DNA of 64,000 bases from Delphinapterus leucas (Eukaryota; Chordata; Mammalia; Artiodactyla; Monodontidae): positions 31,285,525 through 31,349,524 of the forward strand of contig NW_022098021.1 of assembly GCF_002288925.2 (NCBI RefSeq), written 5' to 3'. Below, one piece after another: positions 35,911 to 48,376 of the stretch (position 1 is its first letter; each line of letters begins with the position of its first letter). Below the pieces are notes generated by a model. It did not search any database. It was given only the letters and a program-made list of their open reading frames with translations, and was not told the DNA's origin. The position numbers were made by a program, and so were the translations under genes.

Positions 35911-38193
35911 ACACATGTGTTAGCATACAGTATTTGTTTTTCTCTTTCTGACTTACTTCACTCTGTATGACAAACTCTATGTCCATCCACCTCACTACAA
36001 ATAACTGAATTTTGTTCTTTTTATGACTGAGCAATATTACACTGTATATATGTGCCACATCTTCTTTATTCATTCAGCTGTCGATGGACATTTAGGTTGC
36101 TTCCATGTCCTTACTATTGTAAATAGAGCTGCAATGAACATTATCGTACATGACTCTTTTTGAATTATGGTTTTCTTAGGGTATATGCCCAGTAGTGGGA
36201 TTGCTGGGTAATACGGTAGTTCTATTTTTAGATTTTAAGGAACCTCTATACTCTTCTCCATAGTGGCTATATCACTTTACATTCCCACCAACAGTGCAAG
36301 AGGAGGCCCTTTTCTCCACACCTTCTCCAGAATTTATTGTTTGTAGATTTTTTGATGATGTCCATTCTCACCGGTGTCAGGTGATACCTCATTGCAGTTT
36401 TGATTTGCATTTATCTGATGATTAGTGATGTTGAGCATGCTTTCATGTGTTTTTTGCCCATCTGTATATCTTCCCTGGAGAAATGTCTTTTTAGGTCTTC
36501 TGTCCATGTTTAGATTGGGTTGTTTGTTTTTTTGACATTGAGCTGCATGTGAGCTACTTGTAAATTGTGGAGATTAATCCTTTGTCAGATGCTTCATTTG
36601 CAAATATTTTCTCCCATTCTGAGGGTTGTCTTTTCACCTTGTTTATGGTTTCCTTTGCTGTGCAAAAGCTTTGAAGTTTCATTAGATCCCGTTTGTTTAT
36701 TTTTGTTTTTATTTCCATTTCTCTAGGAGGTGGGTCAAAAAGGCTCTTGCTGTGATTTATGTCATAGAGCGTTTTGCCTATGTTTTCCTCTAAGAGTTTT
36801 ATAATGACTGGCCTTACATTTAGGTCTTTAATTCATTTTGAGTTTATTTTTGTGTCTGGTGTTAGGGAGTGTTCTAATTTCACTCTTTAACATGTAGCTG
36901 TCCAGTTTTCCCAGCACCACTTATTAAAGAGGTTGTCTTTTCTCCATTGTATATTCTTACCTCCTTTATCAAAAATAAGGTGACCATATGTGTGTGGATT
37001 TATCTCTGGGCTTTCTATCCTGTTCCATTGATCTATATTTCTGTTTTTGTGTCAGTACCATATTGTTTTGATTACTGTTGCTTTGTATATAGTCTGAAGT
37101 CCGGGAGCCTGATTCCTCCAGCTCTTTTTTTCTTTCTTAAGATTGTTTTGGCTATTCGAGGTCTTTTGTGTTTCCATACACATTGTGAAAATTTTTGTTC
37201 TAGTTATGTGAAGGATGCCAGTGGTAGTTTGATAGGAATTGCATTGAATCTGTAGATTGCCTTGGGTAGTAGAGTCAGTTTCACAATGTTGATTCTTCCA
37301 ATCCAAGAACATGGAATTTCTCTCCATCTGTTTGTATCATCTTTCATTTCTTTCATCGGTGTCCTATAGTTTTCTGCGTACAGGTCTTTTGTCTCCTTAA
37401 GTAGGTTTATTCCTAGGTATTTTATTCTTTTTGTTGCAGTGGTAAATGGGAGTGTTTCGTTAATTTCTCCTTCAGATTTTTCACCATTAGTGTATAAGAA
37501 TGCAAGAGATTTCTGTGCATTAATTTTGTATCCTGCTACTTTACCAAATTCATTGATTAGCTCTAGTAGTTTTCTGGTAGCATTTTTAGGATTCTCTATG
37601 TATAGTATTATGTCATCTGCAAACAGTGACAGCTTTACTTCTTTTTTTCCAATTTGGATTCATTTTATTTCTTTTTCTTCTCTGATTGCTGTGGCTAAAA
37701 CTTCCAAATCTATGTTGAATAATAGTGGTGAGAGTGGACAACCTTGCCTTTTTCATGATCTTAGAGGAAATGATTTCATTCTTTGACCAATGAGAATGAT
37801 ATTGGCTGTGGTTCTGTCATATATGGTCTTCATTATGTTTAGGTAAGTTCCCTTTATGCCTACTTTCTGGAGAGTTTTTATTATAAATGGCTATTTGATT
37901 TTGTCAAAAGCTTTTTCTACATCTATTGAGATGATCGTATGTTTTTTCTCCTTCAGTTTGTTAATATGGTTTATCACGGTGATTAATTTGTGTATATTGA
38001 AGAAAACTTGCATATCTGGGATAAACCTCACCTGATCGTGATGATCATGGTGTATGATCCTTTCAATATGCTGTTGGATTCTGTTTGCTAGTATTTTGAT
38101 GAGGATTTCTGCATCTATATTCATCAGTGATATTGGCCTGTAGTTTTTTTTTTATTTGTGACATCTTTCTCTGGTTTTGGTATCAGGATGATG
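35911..38193 (-). pseudogene. L1 ORF2 remnant (RT to C-terminus)
   Basis: The frame at 37891-38124 encodes [20 protein letters not shown], with a small HHD duplication, and [14 protein letters not shown]. The palm motif at about 37590-37640 still reads LFADD followed by IILY on the minus strand. The thumb and C-terminal parts are scattered over other frames (37052-37327 and others). The endonuclease and the start of RT are missing through 5' truncation. Confidence 0.9.
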
Positions 38194-39153
38194 AAAGAGA
38201 TTTTTGTAAGTGACCTTATCCACCTTTGAAAACTTAAATCAGTTGCCTATGTGATATTTCAGCACCTATTATATGCTTACCTTTAGTCTAAAGTGTTATC
38301 AATATAGATGGTGAAACAAAATCTACATATTCACCAACAGGATGCTAATATAAAATAGCCAGCCAACAAGAACAGAATCAAGAAAATAACAAGTAGAATC
38401 AGACACACAAAATAAATTTTTTGAATTGTTTGGAAGAGGAGAGAGCATGTTGACTGGTAAAATAATAAAAAGGACCAAATTGTTGAATCATCCTCAAAAC
38501 AAATGATAAATCTTATACATAATCGAATTCATTAATGATTTAAAGGCAGAGGAGTAGCAAGACTCAGGCCAAGCATTTTCCCCCCTGGAGAGACTTGACT
38601 CTGTGAATGGAATTATCCAACTGTAATTTCTCTCTGACATTTGGAAAATTTTGGTGCAGATTTTGAGATGTGAGTATAAGCAATGCATGTGGATCATTGT
38701 CAGAATAGAGGGACCCATTCAGTTATGAAAAATCTCTTTTTTATATCCTATTAATTACATAATTCATGTGACATTTTCCAGTAATCCATTCCTCATAAGT
38801 TCATAAGATGTAGGCTCCTTTACATTATACAGAGACCAGGTATATTCGCATAAAAGCATTTTCAAGAAAAGACTTCTCCATTATTTTCCTGCAGTAAATA
38901 ATACATGTGTATGTTCCAGTAGAGGGTCTAACAAAGAATTTTGACTGGCTAATCTCTTTTCTTTCCCCATAAAAGAAAGAAAATAAATTACAGACCTGTA
39001 GTTAATCTGATATATCCAACTGATATTATTGGGGGTATTCATGGAAGAAAATGGTGTAACCTCATATGTTACTTAAGTATGGCCAGTATGAATGCTCAAG
39101 GTCCAGTTCTTACCTCAAAACAATCTTGTTCTCAACTGCATTTCCAAACTATT
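38194..39153. other. Unassigned DNA
   Basis: No gene. 'TTTCAGCACCTATTATATGC' near 38258 faintly resembles an ancient mammal-wide repeat. The minus-strand frame at 38494-38718 has no domain. Confidence 0.45.
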
Positions 39154-39173
39154 AAAAAGTCCTGAGAAATACC

Positions 39174-40066
39174 AGAGGAGGAACCAAGATGGCGGAGTAG
39201 AAGGAAGTGCCCTCACTCCCTCTTGAGAGAACACAAGAATCACAACTAGCTGCTGGACAAACATCAACAGGAAGACACTGGAACTCACCAAAAATGATAC
39301 CTCTCATCCAAAGACAAAGGAGAATACACAATGAGATGGTAGGAGTGGCACAATCACAGTAAAATCAAATCCCATAACTGGTGGGTGGGTGACTCACAGA
39401 ATGGCAAATATTTATACCACAGAAGTCCACCCACAGGAGTGAAGGTTCTGAGTCCCACGTCAGGCTTGACAACCGGAGGGTCCAGCAATGGGAGGAGGAA
39501 CACCTAGAGAATTAGACCTTAAAGCCTAGTGGGAATTGATTGCAGGACTTCGACAGGACTGGGGGAAACAGAGACTCCACTCTTGGAGGGCACACACAAA
39601 GTAATGTGTGCATTGGGACCCAGGGGAAGGAGCAGTGACCCCAGGGGAGACTGAACCAGACCTATCTTCTAGTGTTGAAGGGTCTCCTGCAGAGGTGGGG
39701 GTGGCTCTGTTTCAACGTGGGGACAAGGACACTGGCAACAAAAGTTCTGGGAAGTACTCCTTGGCATGAGCCCTCCCAGAGTCTGTCACTAACCCACCAA
39801 AAAGCCCAGGTAAGCTTCAGTGTTGGGTTGCCTCAGACCAAAAAACCTGGGAGGGAGGGAACCCAGCCCCACCCATCAACAGTCAAGTAGATTACATTTT
39901 TACTGAGCTCTGCCCACCAGAGCAACAGTCAGTTCTACCCACCACCAGTCCCTCCCATCAAGCCTCTTAGATAGCCTCATCCACCAGAGGTCAGATAGCA
40001 GAAGAAAGAAGAACTACTTCCTGCAGCCTGTGGAACAAAAACCACATTCACAGAAAGATAGGCAAG
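39174..40066 (+). promoter_or_regulatory. L1 5'UTR (internal promoter), short type
   Basis: This 890-base 5'UTR has few CpGs and lacks the GC-rich module seen at 1-1455 and 63110-64000. Its ORF1-proximal part (CCCACCCATCAACAGTCAAG near 39870) is shared with the copies at 11921 and 57470. Transcription would start at 39174 if it were active. Confidence 0.6.
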
Positions 40067-40960
40067 ATGAAAAGGCAGAGGGCTATATACCACATGAAGG
40101 AACAAGATAAAACCCCAGAAAAACAACTAAATGAAGTGAAGATAGGCAACCTTCCAGAAAAAGAATTCAGAATAATGATAGTGAAGATGATCCAGGACCT
40201 TGGAAAAAGAATGGAGGCAAAGATGGAGAAGATGCAAGAAATGTTTAACAAAGTCCTAGAAGAATGAAAGAACAAACAGAGATGAACAATACAATAACTA
40301 AAATGGAAACTACACTAGAAGGAATAAATAGCAGAATAACTGAGGCAGAAGAATGGATAAGTGATCTGGAAGACAGAATAGTGGAATTCACTGCTCTGGA
40401 ACAGACTAAAGAAAAAACAATGAAAAGAAGTGAAGACAGCCTAAGAGACCTCTGGGACAACATTAAATGCAACAACATTTGCATTGTAGGGGTCCCAGAA
40501 GAAGAGAGAGAGAAAAGACCTAAGAAAATATTTGAAGAGATTATAGTTGAAAACTTCCCTAACATGGGAAAGGAAATAACCACCAAAGCCCAGGAAGCAC
40601 AGTGTGTCCCATACAGGATAAAACCAAGGAGAAACACGCCAAGACACATAGTAATCAAACTGGCAAAAATTAAAGACAAAGAAAAATTATTGAAAGCAGC
40701 AAGGGAAAAATGAAAAATATCATACAAGGAAACTCCCATAAGGTTAACAGCTGATTTCTCAGCAGAAACTCTCCAAGCCAGAAGGGAGAGCCATGATGTA
40801 ATTAAAGTGATGAAAGGGAAGAACCTACAACCAAGATTACTCTACCCGGCAAGGATCTCATATAGATTCGATGGAGAAATCAAAAGGTATACAGACAAGA
40901 AAAGTTAAGAGAATTCAGCACCACCAAACCATCTCTACAACAAATGCTAAAGGAAATTCT
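40067..40960 (+). pseudogene. L1 ORF1 (broken)
   Basis: ORF1 encodes the RNA-binding L1 protein. The start at 40067 (MKRQRAIYHMKEQDK) leads to a stop at 40265. The same frame resumes at 40264-40713 after a small shift: coiled coil (INSRITEAEEWISDLEDRI), RRM (LRDLWDNIKCNNICIVGVPE), and the start of the C-terminal domain (NTPRHIVIKLAKIKDK, LLKAAREK). A stop at 40711-40713 cuts the last 70-80 residues, whose homology continues to about 40960. The RRM part is intact, so this is the best ORF1 in the window, yet it is not functional. Confidence 0.92.
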
Positions 40961-41046
40961 CTAAGTGGGAAACACAAGAGAAGAAAAGGACCCACAAAAA
41001 CAAACCCAAAACAATTAAGGAAACGGTCATAGGAACACACATATCA

Positions 41047-42051
41047 ATAATAACCTTAAACGTGAATGGATTAAATGCTTCAACAAAAAGACACAGGCGT
41101 GCTGAATGGGTACAAAAACAAGACCCATATATATGCTGTATATGAGAGACCCACTTCAAACCTAGGGACACATACAGACTGAAAGTGAAGGGATGGAAAA
41201 ATATATTCCATGCAAATGGAAATCAAAAGAAAGCTGGGGTAGCAATACTCATATCAGATAAAATAGACTTTAAAATAAAGAATGTTACAAGAGACAAGGA
41301 AGGACACTACATAATGATCAAAGGATCAATCCAAGAAGAAGATATACCAATTATAAATATATATGCACCCAACATAGAAGCACCTCATTACATGAGTCAA
41401 CTGCTAACAGCTATAAAAGAGGAAATCGACAGTAACACAATAATAGTGGGGGACTTTAACACCTCACTTACACCAATGGACAGATAATCCAAAATGAAAA
41501 TAAATAAGGAAACAGAAGCTTTAAATGACACAATAGACCAGATAGATTTAATTGATATATATAGGACATTCCATCCAGAAACAGCAGATTACACTTTCTT
41601 CTCAAGTGCGCACAGAACATTCTCCAGGATAGATCACATCTTGGGTCACAAGCCAAGCCTAAGTAAATTTAAGAAAATTGAAATTATATCAAACATCTTT
41701 TCTGACCACAATGCTATGAAATTAGAAATGAATGACAGGGGAAAAAAAGTAAAAAACACAAACACATGGAGGCTAAACAATACGTTACTAAATATCCAAG
41801 AGATCACTGAAGAAATCAAAGAGGAAATAAAAAAATACCTAGAGAAAAATGACAATGAAAACATGATGATCCAAAACCTATGGGATGCAGCAAAATCTGT
41901 TCTAAGAGGGAAGTTTATAGCTATACAAGCCTACCTCAAGAAACAAGAAAAAACTCAAGTAAACAATCTAACCTTACACCTAAAGGAACTAGAGAAAGAA
42001 GAACAAACAAAACACAAACTTAGCAGAAGGAAAAAAATCCTAAAGATGTGA
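41047..42051 (+). pseudogene. L1 ORF2 endonuclease domain (broken)
   Basis: The endonuclease nicks target DNA to start reverse transcription. The reading 'GTGAATGGATTAAATGC' near 41061 starts it. A TGA stop replaces the Gln just before the catalytic Glu (…TGA GAG ACC CAC near 41143). Frame 41185-41487 has KKAGVAILISDKIDF, IYAPN and VGDFNTSLTPMD, keeping the catalytic GDFN. A stop at 41485 is followed by frame 41494-42051 (YRTFHPETADYTFFSSAH, FSRIDHILGHK, SDHNAMKLEMND), including the SDH motif. Confidence 0.93.
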
Positions 42052-42084
42052 GCAGAAATAAATGAAATAGAAACCAAGAAAACA

Positions 42085-43584
42085 ATGGCAAAGATCAGTA
42101 AAACTAAAAGCTGGTTCTTTGAGAAGATAGACAAAATTGATAAACCATTAGCCAGACTCATCAAGAAAAACAGGGAGAGGACTCAAATAAATAAAATTAG
42201 AAATGAAAAAGGAGAACTTACAACAGACACCACAGAAATACAAAGCATCCTAAGAGACCACTACAAGCAACTCTATGCCAATAAAATGGACAAGCTGGAA
42301 GAAAGGGACAAATTCTTCGGAAGGTATACCCTTCCAAGACTGAACCAGGAAGAAACAGAACATATGAACAGACCAATCACAAGTAATGAAATTGAAACTG
42401 TGATTAAAAATCTTCCAACAAGCAAAAGTCCAGGACCAGATGGCTTCTCAGGTGAATTCTATCAAACATTTAGAGAAGAGTTAACACCTATCATTCTCAA
42501 ACTATTCCAAAACATTGCAGAGGAAGGAACACTCCCAAACTCATTTTATGAGGCCACCATCACCCTGATACCGAAACCAGACAAAGATACTACAAAAAAA
42601 GAAAATTACAGACCAATATCACTGATGAATATAGATGCAAAAATCCTCAACAAAATACTAGGAAACAGAATCCAACAACACTTTAAAGGATCATACACCA
42701 CGATCAAGTGGGATTTATCCCAGCATTGCAAGGATTCTTCATTATACGCAAATCAATCAATGTGATACACCATATTAACAAATTGAAGAATAAAAACCAT
42801 ATGATCATCTCAATAGATGCAGAAAGCTTTTGATAAAATTCAGCACCGATTTATTGTAAAAACTCTCCAGAAAGTGGGCATAGAGGCATATGCATACTTC
42901 AACATAATAAAGGGCATATACAACAAATCCACAGCAAACATCATTCTCAATGGTGAAAAACTGAAACCATTTCCTCTAAGATCAGGAATGAGACAAGGAT
43001 ATCCACTCTCACCACTATTATTCAATATAGTTTTTGAAGTCCTAGTCACGGCAATCAGAGAAGAAAAAGAAATAAAAGGAATAAAAATTGGAAAAGAAGA
43101 AGTAAAACTGTCACTGTTTGCAGATGACATGATACTATACATAGAGAATCCTAAAAGTGCCACCAGAAAACTACTAGAGCTAATCAATGAATTTGGTAAA
43201 GTTGCAGGATACAAAATTTATGCACCAAAGTCTCTTGTATTGCTATACAGTAACGATGAAAAATCTGAAAGAGGAATTATTGAAACACTCCCATTTACCA
43301 TTGCAGCAAAAAGAATAAAATACCTAAGAATAAACCTGTCTAGGGAGACTAAAGACCTGTATGCAGAAAACTATAAGACACTGATGAAAGAAATTAAAGA
43401 TGATACCAGCAGATGGAGAGATATACCATGTTTTTGGATTGGAAGAATCAACATTGTGAAAAGGACTATACTACCCAAAGCAATCTACAGACTCAATGCA
43501 ATCCCTATCAAATTACCAATGGCATTCTTTACAGAACTAGAACAAATCATCTTAGAATTTGTATGGAGACACAAAATACCCTGA
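42085..43584 (+). pseudogene. L1 ORF2 reverse transcriptase (broken)
   Basis: The enzyme copies L1 RNA into DNA at the nick. 42085-42765 encodes the fingers ([53 protein letters not shown]) and then shifts frame near 42685. 42817-43584 resumes at AFDKIQH; a 2-base loss in motif A removes the frame for the first catalytic Asp. The palm then reads [15 protein letters not shown], with both Asp of FADD kept, and the thumb [20 protein letters not shown] stop ends it at 43582. The catalytic loop is intact but the chain cannot be made. Confidence 0.94.
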
Positions 43585-45064
43585 ATAGCCAAAGCATTCT
43601 TGAGGCAAAAAAACGGAGTTGGCAGAATCAGACTCCCTGACTTCAGATTATACTACAAAGCTACAGTAATCAAGACAATATGGTACTCACACAAATACAG
43701 AAATATAGATCAATGGAACAAGATAGAAAGCCCAGAGATAAACCCAGACACCTATGGTTAACTAATCTATGACAAAGGAGGCAAAGATATACAATGGAGA
43801 AATGACAGTCTCTTCAATAAGTGGTGCTGGGAAAACTGGACAGGTACATGTAAAAGAATGAAATTAGAACACTCCCTAACACCATACACAAAAATAAACT
43901 CAAAATGTGTTCGAGGGGCTTCCCTGGTGGTGCAGTGGTTGAGAGTCCACCTACCAATGCAGGGGACACGGGTTCGTGCCCCAGTCTGGGAAGATCCCAC
44001 ATGCCGTGGAGTGGCTAGGCCCGTGAGCCATGGCCACTGAGCCTGTGCATACGGAGCCTGTGCTCCGCGTTGGGAGACGCCACAACAGTGAGAGGCCTTT
44101 GTACTGCAAAAAAAAAAAAAAAAAAAAAGATGGATTCAAGACCTAAATGTAATACCAGACACTATAAAACTCTTAGAGGAAAACATTGGAAGAACACTCT
44201 TTGACATAAATCACAGCAAGATCTTTATGATTCGCATCCTAGAGTAACAGAAATAAAAACAAAAATAAACACATGGGACCTAATGAAACTTCAAAGCTTT
44301 TTCACAACAAAGGAAACCATAAACAAGATGAAAAGACAACACTCAGAATGGAAGAAAATATTTGCAAATGAATCAATGGACAAAGGATTAATCTCCAAAA
44401 TATGTAAACAGGTCATGCAGCTCAATATTAAAGAAACAAAAAAACCCAATCCAAAAATGAGCGAAGACCTAAATAGACATTTCTTCAAAGAAGACATACA
44501 GATGGCTAAGAAACACATGAAAAGCTGCTCAACATCACTAATTATTAGAGAAATGCAAATCGAACCTACAATGAGGTATCACCTCACACCAGTTAGAATG
44601 GGCATCATCAGAAAATCTACAAATAACAAATGCTGGAGAGGGTGTGGAGAAAAGGGAACCCTCTTGGACTGCTTGTGCAAATGTAAATTGATACAGCCAC
44701 TATGGAGCACAGTATGTAGGTTCCTTAAAAAACGAAAAATAGAATTACCATATGATCCAGCAATCCCACTACTGGGCATATACCCAGAGAAAACCATAAT
44801 TCAAAAAGACACATGCACCACAATGTTCATTGCAGCACTATTTACAGTAGCCACGTCATGGAGCAACCTAAATGTCCAGCGACAGACGAATGGATAAAGA
44901 AGATGTGGTACATATATACAATGGAATATTACTCAGCCTTAAAAAGGAACGGAACTGAGTCATTTGTTGAGATGTGGGCGGATCTAGAGACTGTCATACA
45001 GAGTGAAGTAAGTCAGAAAGAGAAACACAAATATCGTATATTAATGCATGTATGTGGAATCTAG
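43585..45064 (+). pseudogene. L1 ORF2 C-terminal part, split by a SINE
   Basis: Homology continues after the stop, is interrupted by the SINE at 43915-44128, and resumes. Frame 44283-44897 covers the C-terminal segment with the Cys-rich motif as [19 protein letters not shown]; the conserved His is Asp. Frame 44813-45064 carries the final segment MWYIYTMEYYSALKRNGTES to the ORF2 stop. Confidence 0.92.
43915..44128 (+). mobile_element. CHR-type SINE nested in L1 ORF2
   Basis: A complete CHR SINE from GGGGCTTCCCTGGTGGTGCA to a 22-base A tail. The flanks AAAATGTGTTCGAG (43902-43915) and AAGATGGATTCAAG (44127-44140) agree at 10 of 14 positions and together rebuild L1 ORF2 sequence, so they are an aged target-site duplication. 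The SINE is younger than the L1 it interrupts. Confidence 0.95.
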
Positions 45065-45804
45065 AAAATTGGTACAGATGAGCCGGTTTGCTGGGCAGAA
45101 GTTGAGACACTGTTTTATAGAACAAACCTATGGACACCAAGGGATAGAAACCACGGTGGGGTGGGGATGGTGGTGTGCTGAACTGGGTGATTGCGTTTGA
45201 CATATATACACAGATGTGTATAAAATTGATGACTAATAAGAACCTGCAGTATAAACAAAAATCAAACAAATAAAACAACTAATACTAAACTTTCTTTGGG
45301 TTATTTGTATGGAAATATGTTAATATAAATGTTTCAGACATTACATGAAATTTCTAAAAATCTTATATGTTCTTGTATAATGTTATAAGTCATAATTCTA
45401 GTTATTACTTTAAAATGTATATCTCAGAAATAACTAAATTTCCTTGTCAATTGCATTATTATGAACTTTCATCAAATCTTTAACCGTAGTCATTTTTAAG
45501 TCTTTTGTCATTTACAGACAGTTCTGGGTGTACTCTGATGCTTTTTGAAATATGTTCCTATAAAAGGGTTTCATCTTCAAGGAATTCATGGAAAAGACTC
45601 TGACAAGTACAGGTTTCTGGTAACCTGACTATACTGCTGAATGGAATAAATAAGCATTTTCAGACTCTAATGGAAAACTGATGAACTCATCCAAGTGCTA
45701 ACAAAAGATCAAGATGGAAAAAAAATTAATTACATGGGGCTGAGTGAACTGATGAGGATGATTATAATTTTTGTGACTTTCTGTTTGAATAAAAAAAAAA
45801 TCCC

Positions 45805-46002
45805 GGGCTTCCCTGGTGGCGCAGTGGTTAGGTGTCCACCTGCCGATGAAGGGGACACGGGTTCGTGCCCCAGTCTGGGAAGATCCCACATGCCGCTGGG
45901 CCCGTGAGCCATGGCCGCTGAGCCTGTGCGTCCGGAGCCTGTGCTCCACGATGGGAGAGGCCACAACAGTGAGAGGCCCGCGTACAGAAAAAAAAAAAAA
46001 AA
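45805..46002 (+). mobile_element. CHR-type SINE nested in L1 3' region
   Basis: GGGCTTCCCTGGTGGCGCAG to an A tail, with A-box and B-box (GGGTTCGTGCCCC). AAAAAAAAAATCCC lies on both sides (45791-45804 and 45993-46006), an exact duplication of the A-rich target. A short deletion shortens the middle (GCCGCTGGGCCCGTGAGCC). Confidence 0.95.
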
Positions 46003-46215
46003 TCCCACAAGGACTCAGAGGCAAAAAATATACAAATCAATTTTCACTGCAAAGTAAAGGAGCTGTTACAGTGGAGGATTACTGGACTGAATGTCAATAT
46101 TATGACATAGTATGAGTGTGTTTCATGTTTGGTAATAGCAATCATTGTCGCTTTTGTTGTGGTCATCCATGTACAATGCTTGGTGTAAGTCTATCTCTTG
46201 TAAAAATAAAATGCA

Positions 46216-46238
46216 GTGTGTGTGTGTGTGTGTGTGTG
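46216..46238. repeat. (TG)n microsatellite
   Basis: Eleven to twelve GT units just after AATAAAATGCA, before the A-rich tail of the L1. It gives the CVCVCV run in a chance frame. Confidence 0.95.
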
Positions 46239-46284
46239 AAAAATAAATTAATTAAAAAAATAAAAACAGAAAGAAAAAAAGTCC

Positions 46285-48376
46285 CACATACTGAAAGATT
46301 TATTCTTCCTTTTGTTTTTGTTTTTTTAAACATATAACAATATCATTTTAACTGCTAATAAATGGAATAATGTGAAGAAAAATAACATACAAAATAAGCA
46401 ACACCAAAAACTGAGATTAAAACAGGCAACACTGAACTTGTCGTTTAGAGGGATCATTTTTCATCTTAATAGAATGCATTTATAAAAGCATATAAGAAAC
46501 ATATTTAAGTGTTTTCTCTTGTAGTTTTCCCAGTTGTCATTCTTGAAATTTAAAATGATTTTCTGATAAATGTGAGGCAATTTTTGGTATGCTATAAATA
46601 TACTACACCAGCAGCTTGTAGAAATAAAGCTACCAAGACTTGAATGATGTTAAACACTGTGGCAGCTATTTATGACTAAATAAATATCATTCTTTTTGGA
46701 AGCACACCTTTGTCAATCAAATTTCTTGAGGTGGCTGCCCTAATATTCATGAGTTCCTGATTGCTGACATCTGAAATATGTAGGAATCATGAGTTAGAGG
46801 CAAAGCTATTTTGAAAATGTGTGAGGTCTATTACCATTAAATCACAGATTATCTACAAGTAATATAAACTCATCTAATTTTTCCCACTTCTATTTTATAC
46901 ATCTGTATTCCAATGATATGGTAATTGCTGACCAGTTTGTACTTGTCTACTGTTTTTTGTTTTTATATATATGTTTATCTTTACCAGAATACCAATAAAT
47001 GTGTAATTATTGAAAAATACTGTTAAAATTCATTGATAATTGCATGGTATTGTGTCAATTCATAAATGTCAACCATCATTAAATGACATAGGTAAGTATA
47101 CATTAAAAATCATTGAAGAAAAATATATGTACAAAGGCTCTATTTTGAAATTAGTTTTTAAACATTAATTAGATTGTAGCACATTTTAATCCAATGAGCA
47201 ACAATTTGCACATTGTTTTTAAAACAACTTACCTAATGATAATTATATTGTCTTTTCAGGGTATATTTCTTGAAAAAAATGTGTATACATATATACTTAT
47301 ACAGAGGGAAAAATTCTAACTTATTTTTATTTACAGAAGATCTAGAATTTTTGGAATTTAAGGATATTATACAAATAGCAAACAAACAATAGTTAACTTC
47401 ATTACCAAATGATTAGTATCCAGTTTGGGATATGCACATACTTGGGATACATTGGGGTAGTTGAGAAAATTACTAAAAGTCCTATAAGTATTGATTTCTC
47501 ATACAGTTTTAGTTACTATTTATTTTGCAATTTGTAATGTACATAATACATTGATATAGTGGTAGTGCAAGTATGCAATTTATTAATAATTCTATGTAAT
47601 TCTAAATATCTCTAAGAAATGCCTTGAGGACATTTTTTAATGAAAAATATGAGGGATCAAAAATTATATAGATACATAGGTAAAGGACATAGTTTCATAG
47701 TTTTCAGACAAATCAGTCCTATCAAGTATTTTTTTATATCTGTGTGTTCTGAAATATTGTTGGAAAATTCCATATAAAACCTGGCTCTTTGTTTGTCATT
47801 GGGCCACCAATAAACAGCCCCAAGTTCTTTTTCACCTGTCTTTCTTGACTGTTTATTCTAGTAATAAAGAAAATGTCAAATATATTTAATTAACAGGTAG
47901 ATCAAAGAATATAATATTTGTTGAAAAACTTGCCATCTATAAAACAAATCACATAAAGCAAAATAATGAGAACATCAGTTTTAATCTTTCACTTGAACTT
48001 TTCTATTTTAAATCTGATATTTGAAGAAATCATGAGCTCTTAAATAGAAAGATACATACCTTTGTGGTATTTCAAGCTTAATAAGTAATACACATATATA
48101 TATATATATATATATATGATATATATGAAGAGAAAGAATGCAAGGGTGAAGATCAAAGTTAATGTTTATAATATTTATGAGGCAGATGACAAAAAATCCT
48201 CAACTCTTAATGGTACTTGAGGCCTGTGCCATACCTAAATGGAGATAATTAAATAAAAATGACATCTGATATATCAATCTAATAGTACTTTATCAGATTA
48301 AGATTTATGAGTATCTTAATTCAATTTTTTTAAATTGTGACATGAAAGTAAACAAATTACACATTCCTAAAGTTTT
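46285..48376. other. Unassigned AT-rich DNA
   Basis: No gene. The 46540-46790 part is less AT-rich and has several homeobox-like words (TGTCAATCA, TATTCATGAG); it is a possible but unproven conserved non-coding element. A TATAAAA at 47773 lies about 36 bases before AATAAA at 47810, reminiscent of an LTR but without other support. Confidence 0.45.
48094..48117. repeat. (TA)n microsatellite
   Basis: Twelve AT units followed by GATATATATG. Confidence 0.92.

Larger units (their letters stand above)
35530..38193 (-). mobile_element. 5'-truncated L1
   Basis: From a T-rich left end (reverse of the A tail, about 35530) it runs through a 3'UTR, the ORF2 C-terminus and most of the reverse transcriptase domain, and stops abruptly at about 38193, where the copy at 57470 continues. 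The 3'UTR is of the same type as the 57470 copy and carries a polypurine G-quadruplex motif. It is about 2.66 kb long. I found no clear target-site duplication. Confidence 0.95.
39174..46275 (+). mobile_element. Nearly full-length L1 with two nested SINEs
   Basis: It starts GAGGAGGAACCAAGATGGCG and carries a 5'UTR of about 890 bases, ORF1, ORF2 and a long 3' region. No A-tail follows ORF2 at about 45270. Sequence continues to an AATAAA-containing (46205-46210) A-rich tail ending near 46275. The 9-bp AAAAAGTCC at 39154-39162 recurs at 46276-46284 right after the tail, which supports this as one insertion about 6.7 kb long without the SINEs. The region 45271-46275 is either this subfamily's 3'UTR or a 3' transduction. 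It has the longest ORF pieces in the window but is inactive. Confidence 0.85.

Noticed and set aside
42085..43584. Long open frames of 226 and 255 codons that could be read as genes
   Set aside because: They contain L1 reverse transcriptase motifs, lie in an L1 with both flanks recognised, and are frameshifted relative to each other; they are pseudogene pieces.
45486..46210. Processed retrocopy of a host mRNA, because of AATAAA and an A-rich end
   Set aside because: No coding frame is visible and the flanking repeat ties this stretch to the L1 at 39174; an L1 3' end or transduction explains it better.
46116..46337. Small Cys/Val-rich protein
   Set aside because: The CVCVCV run is simply the (TG)n microsatellite, and the frame has no domain or conservation evidence.
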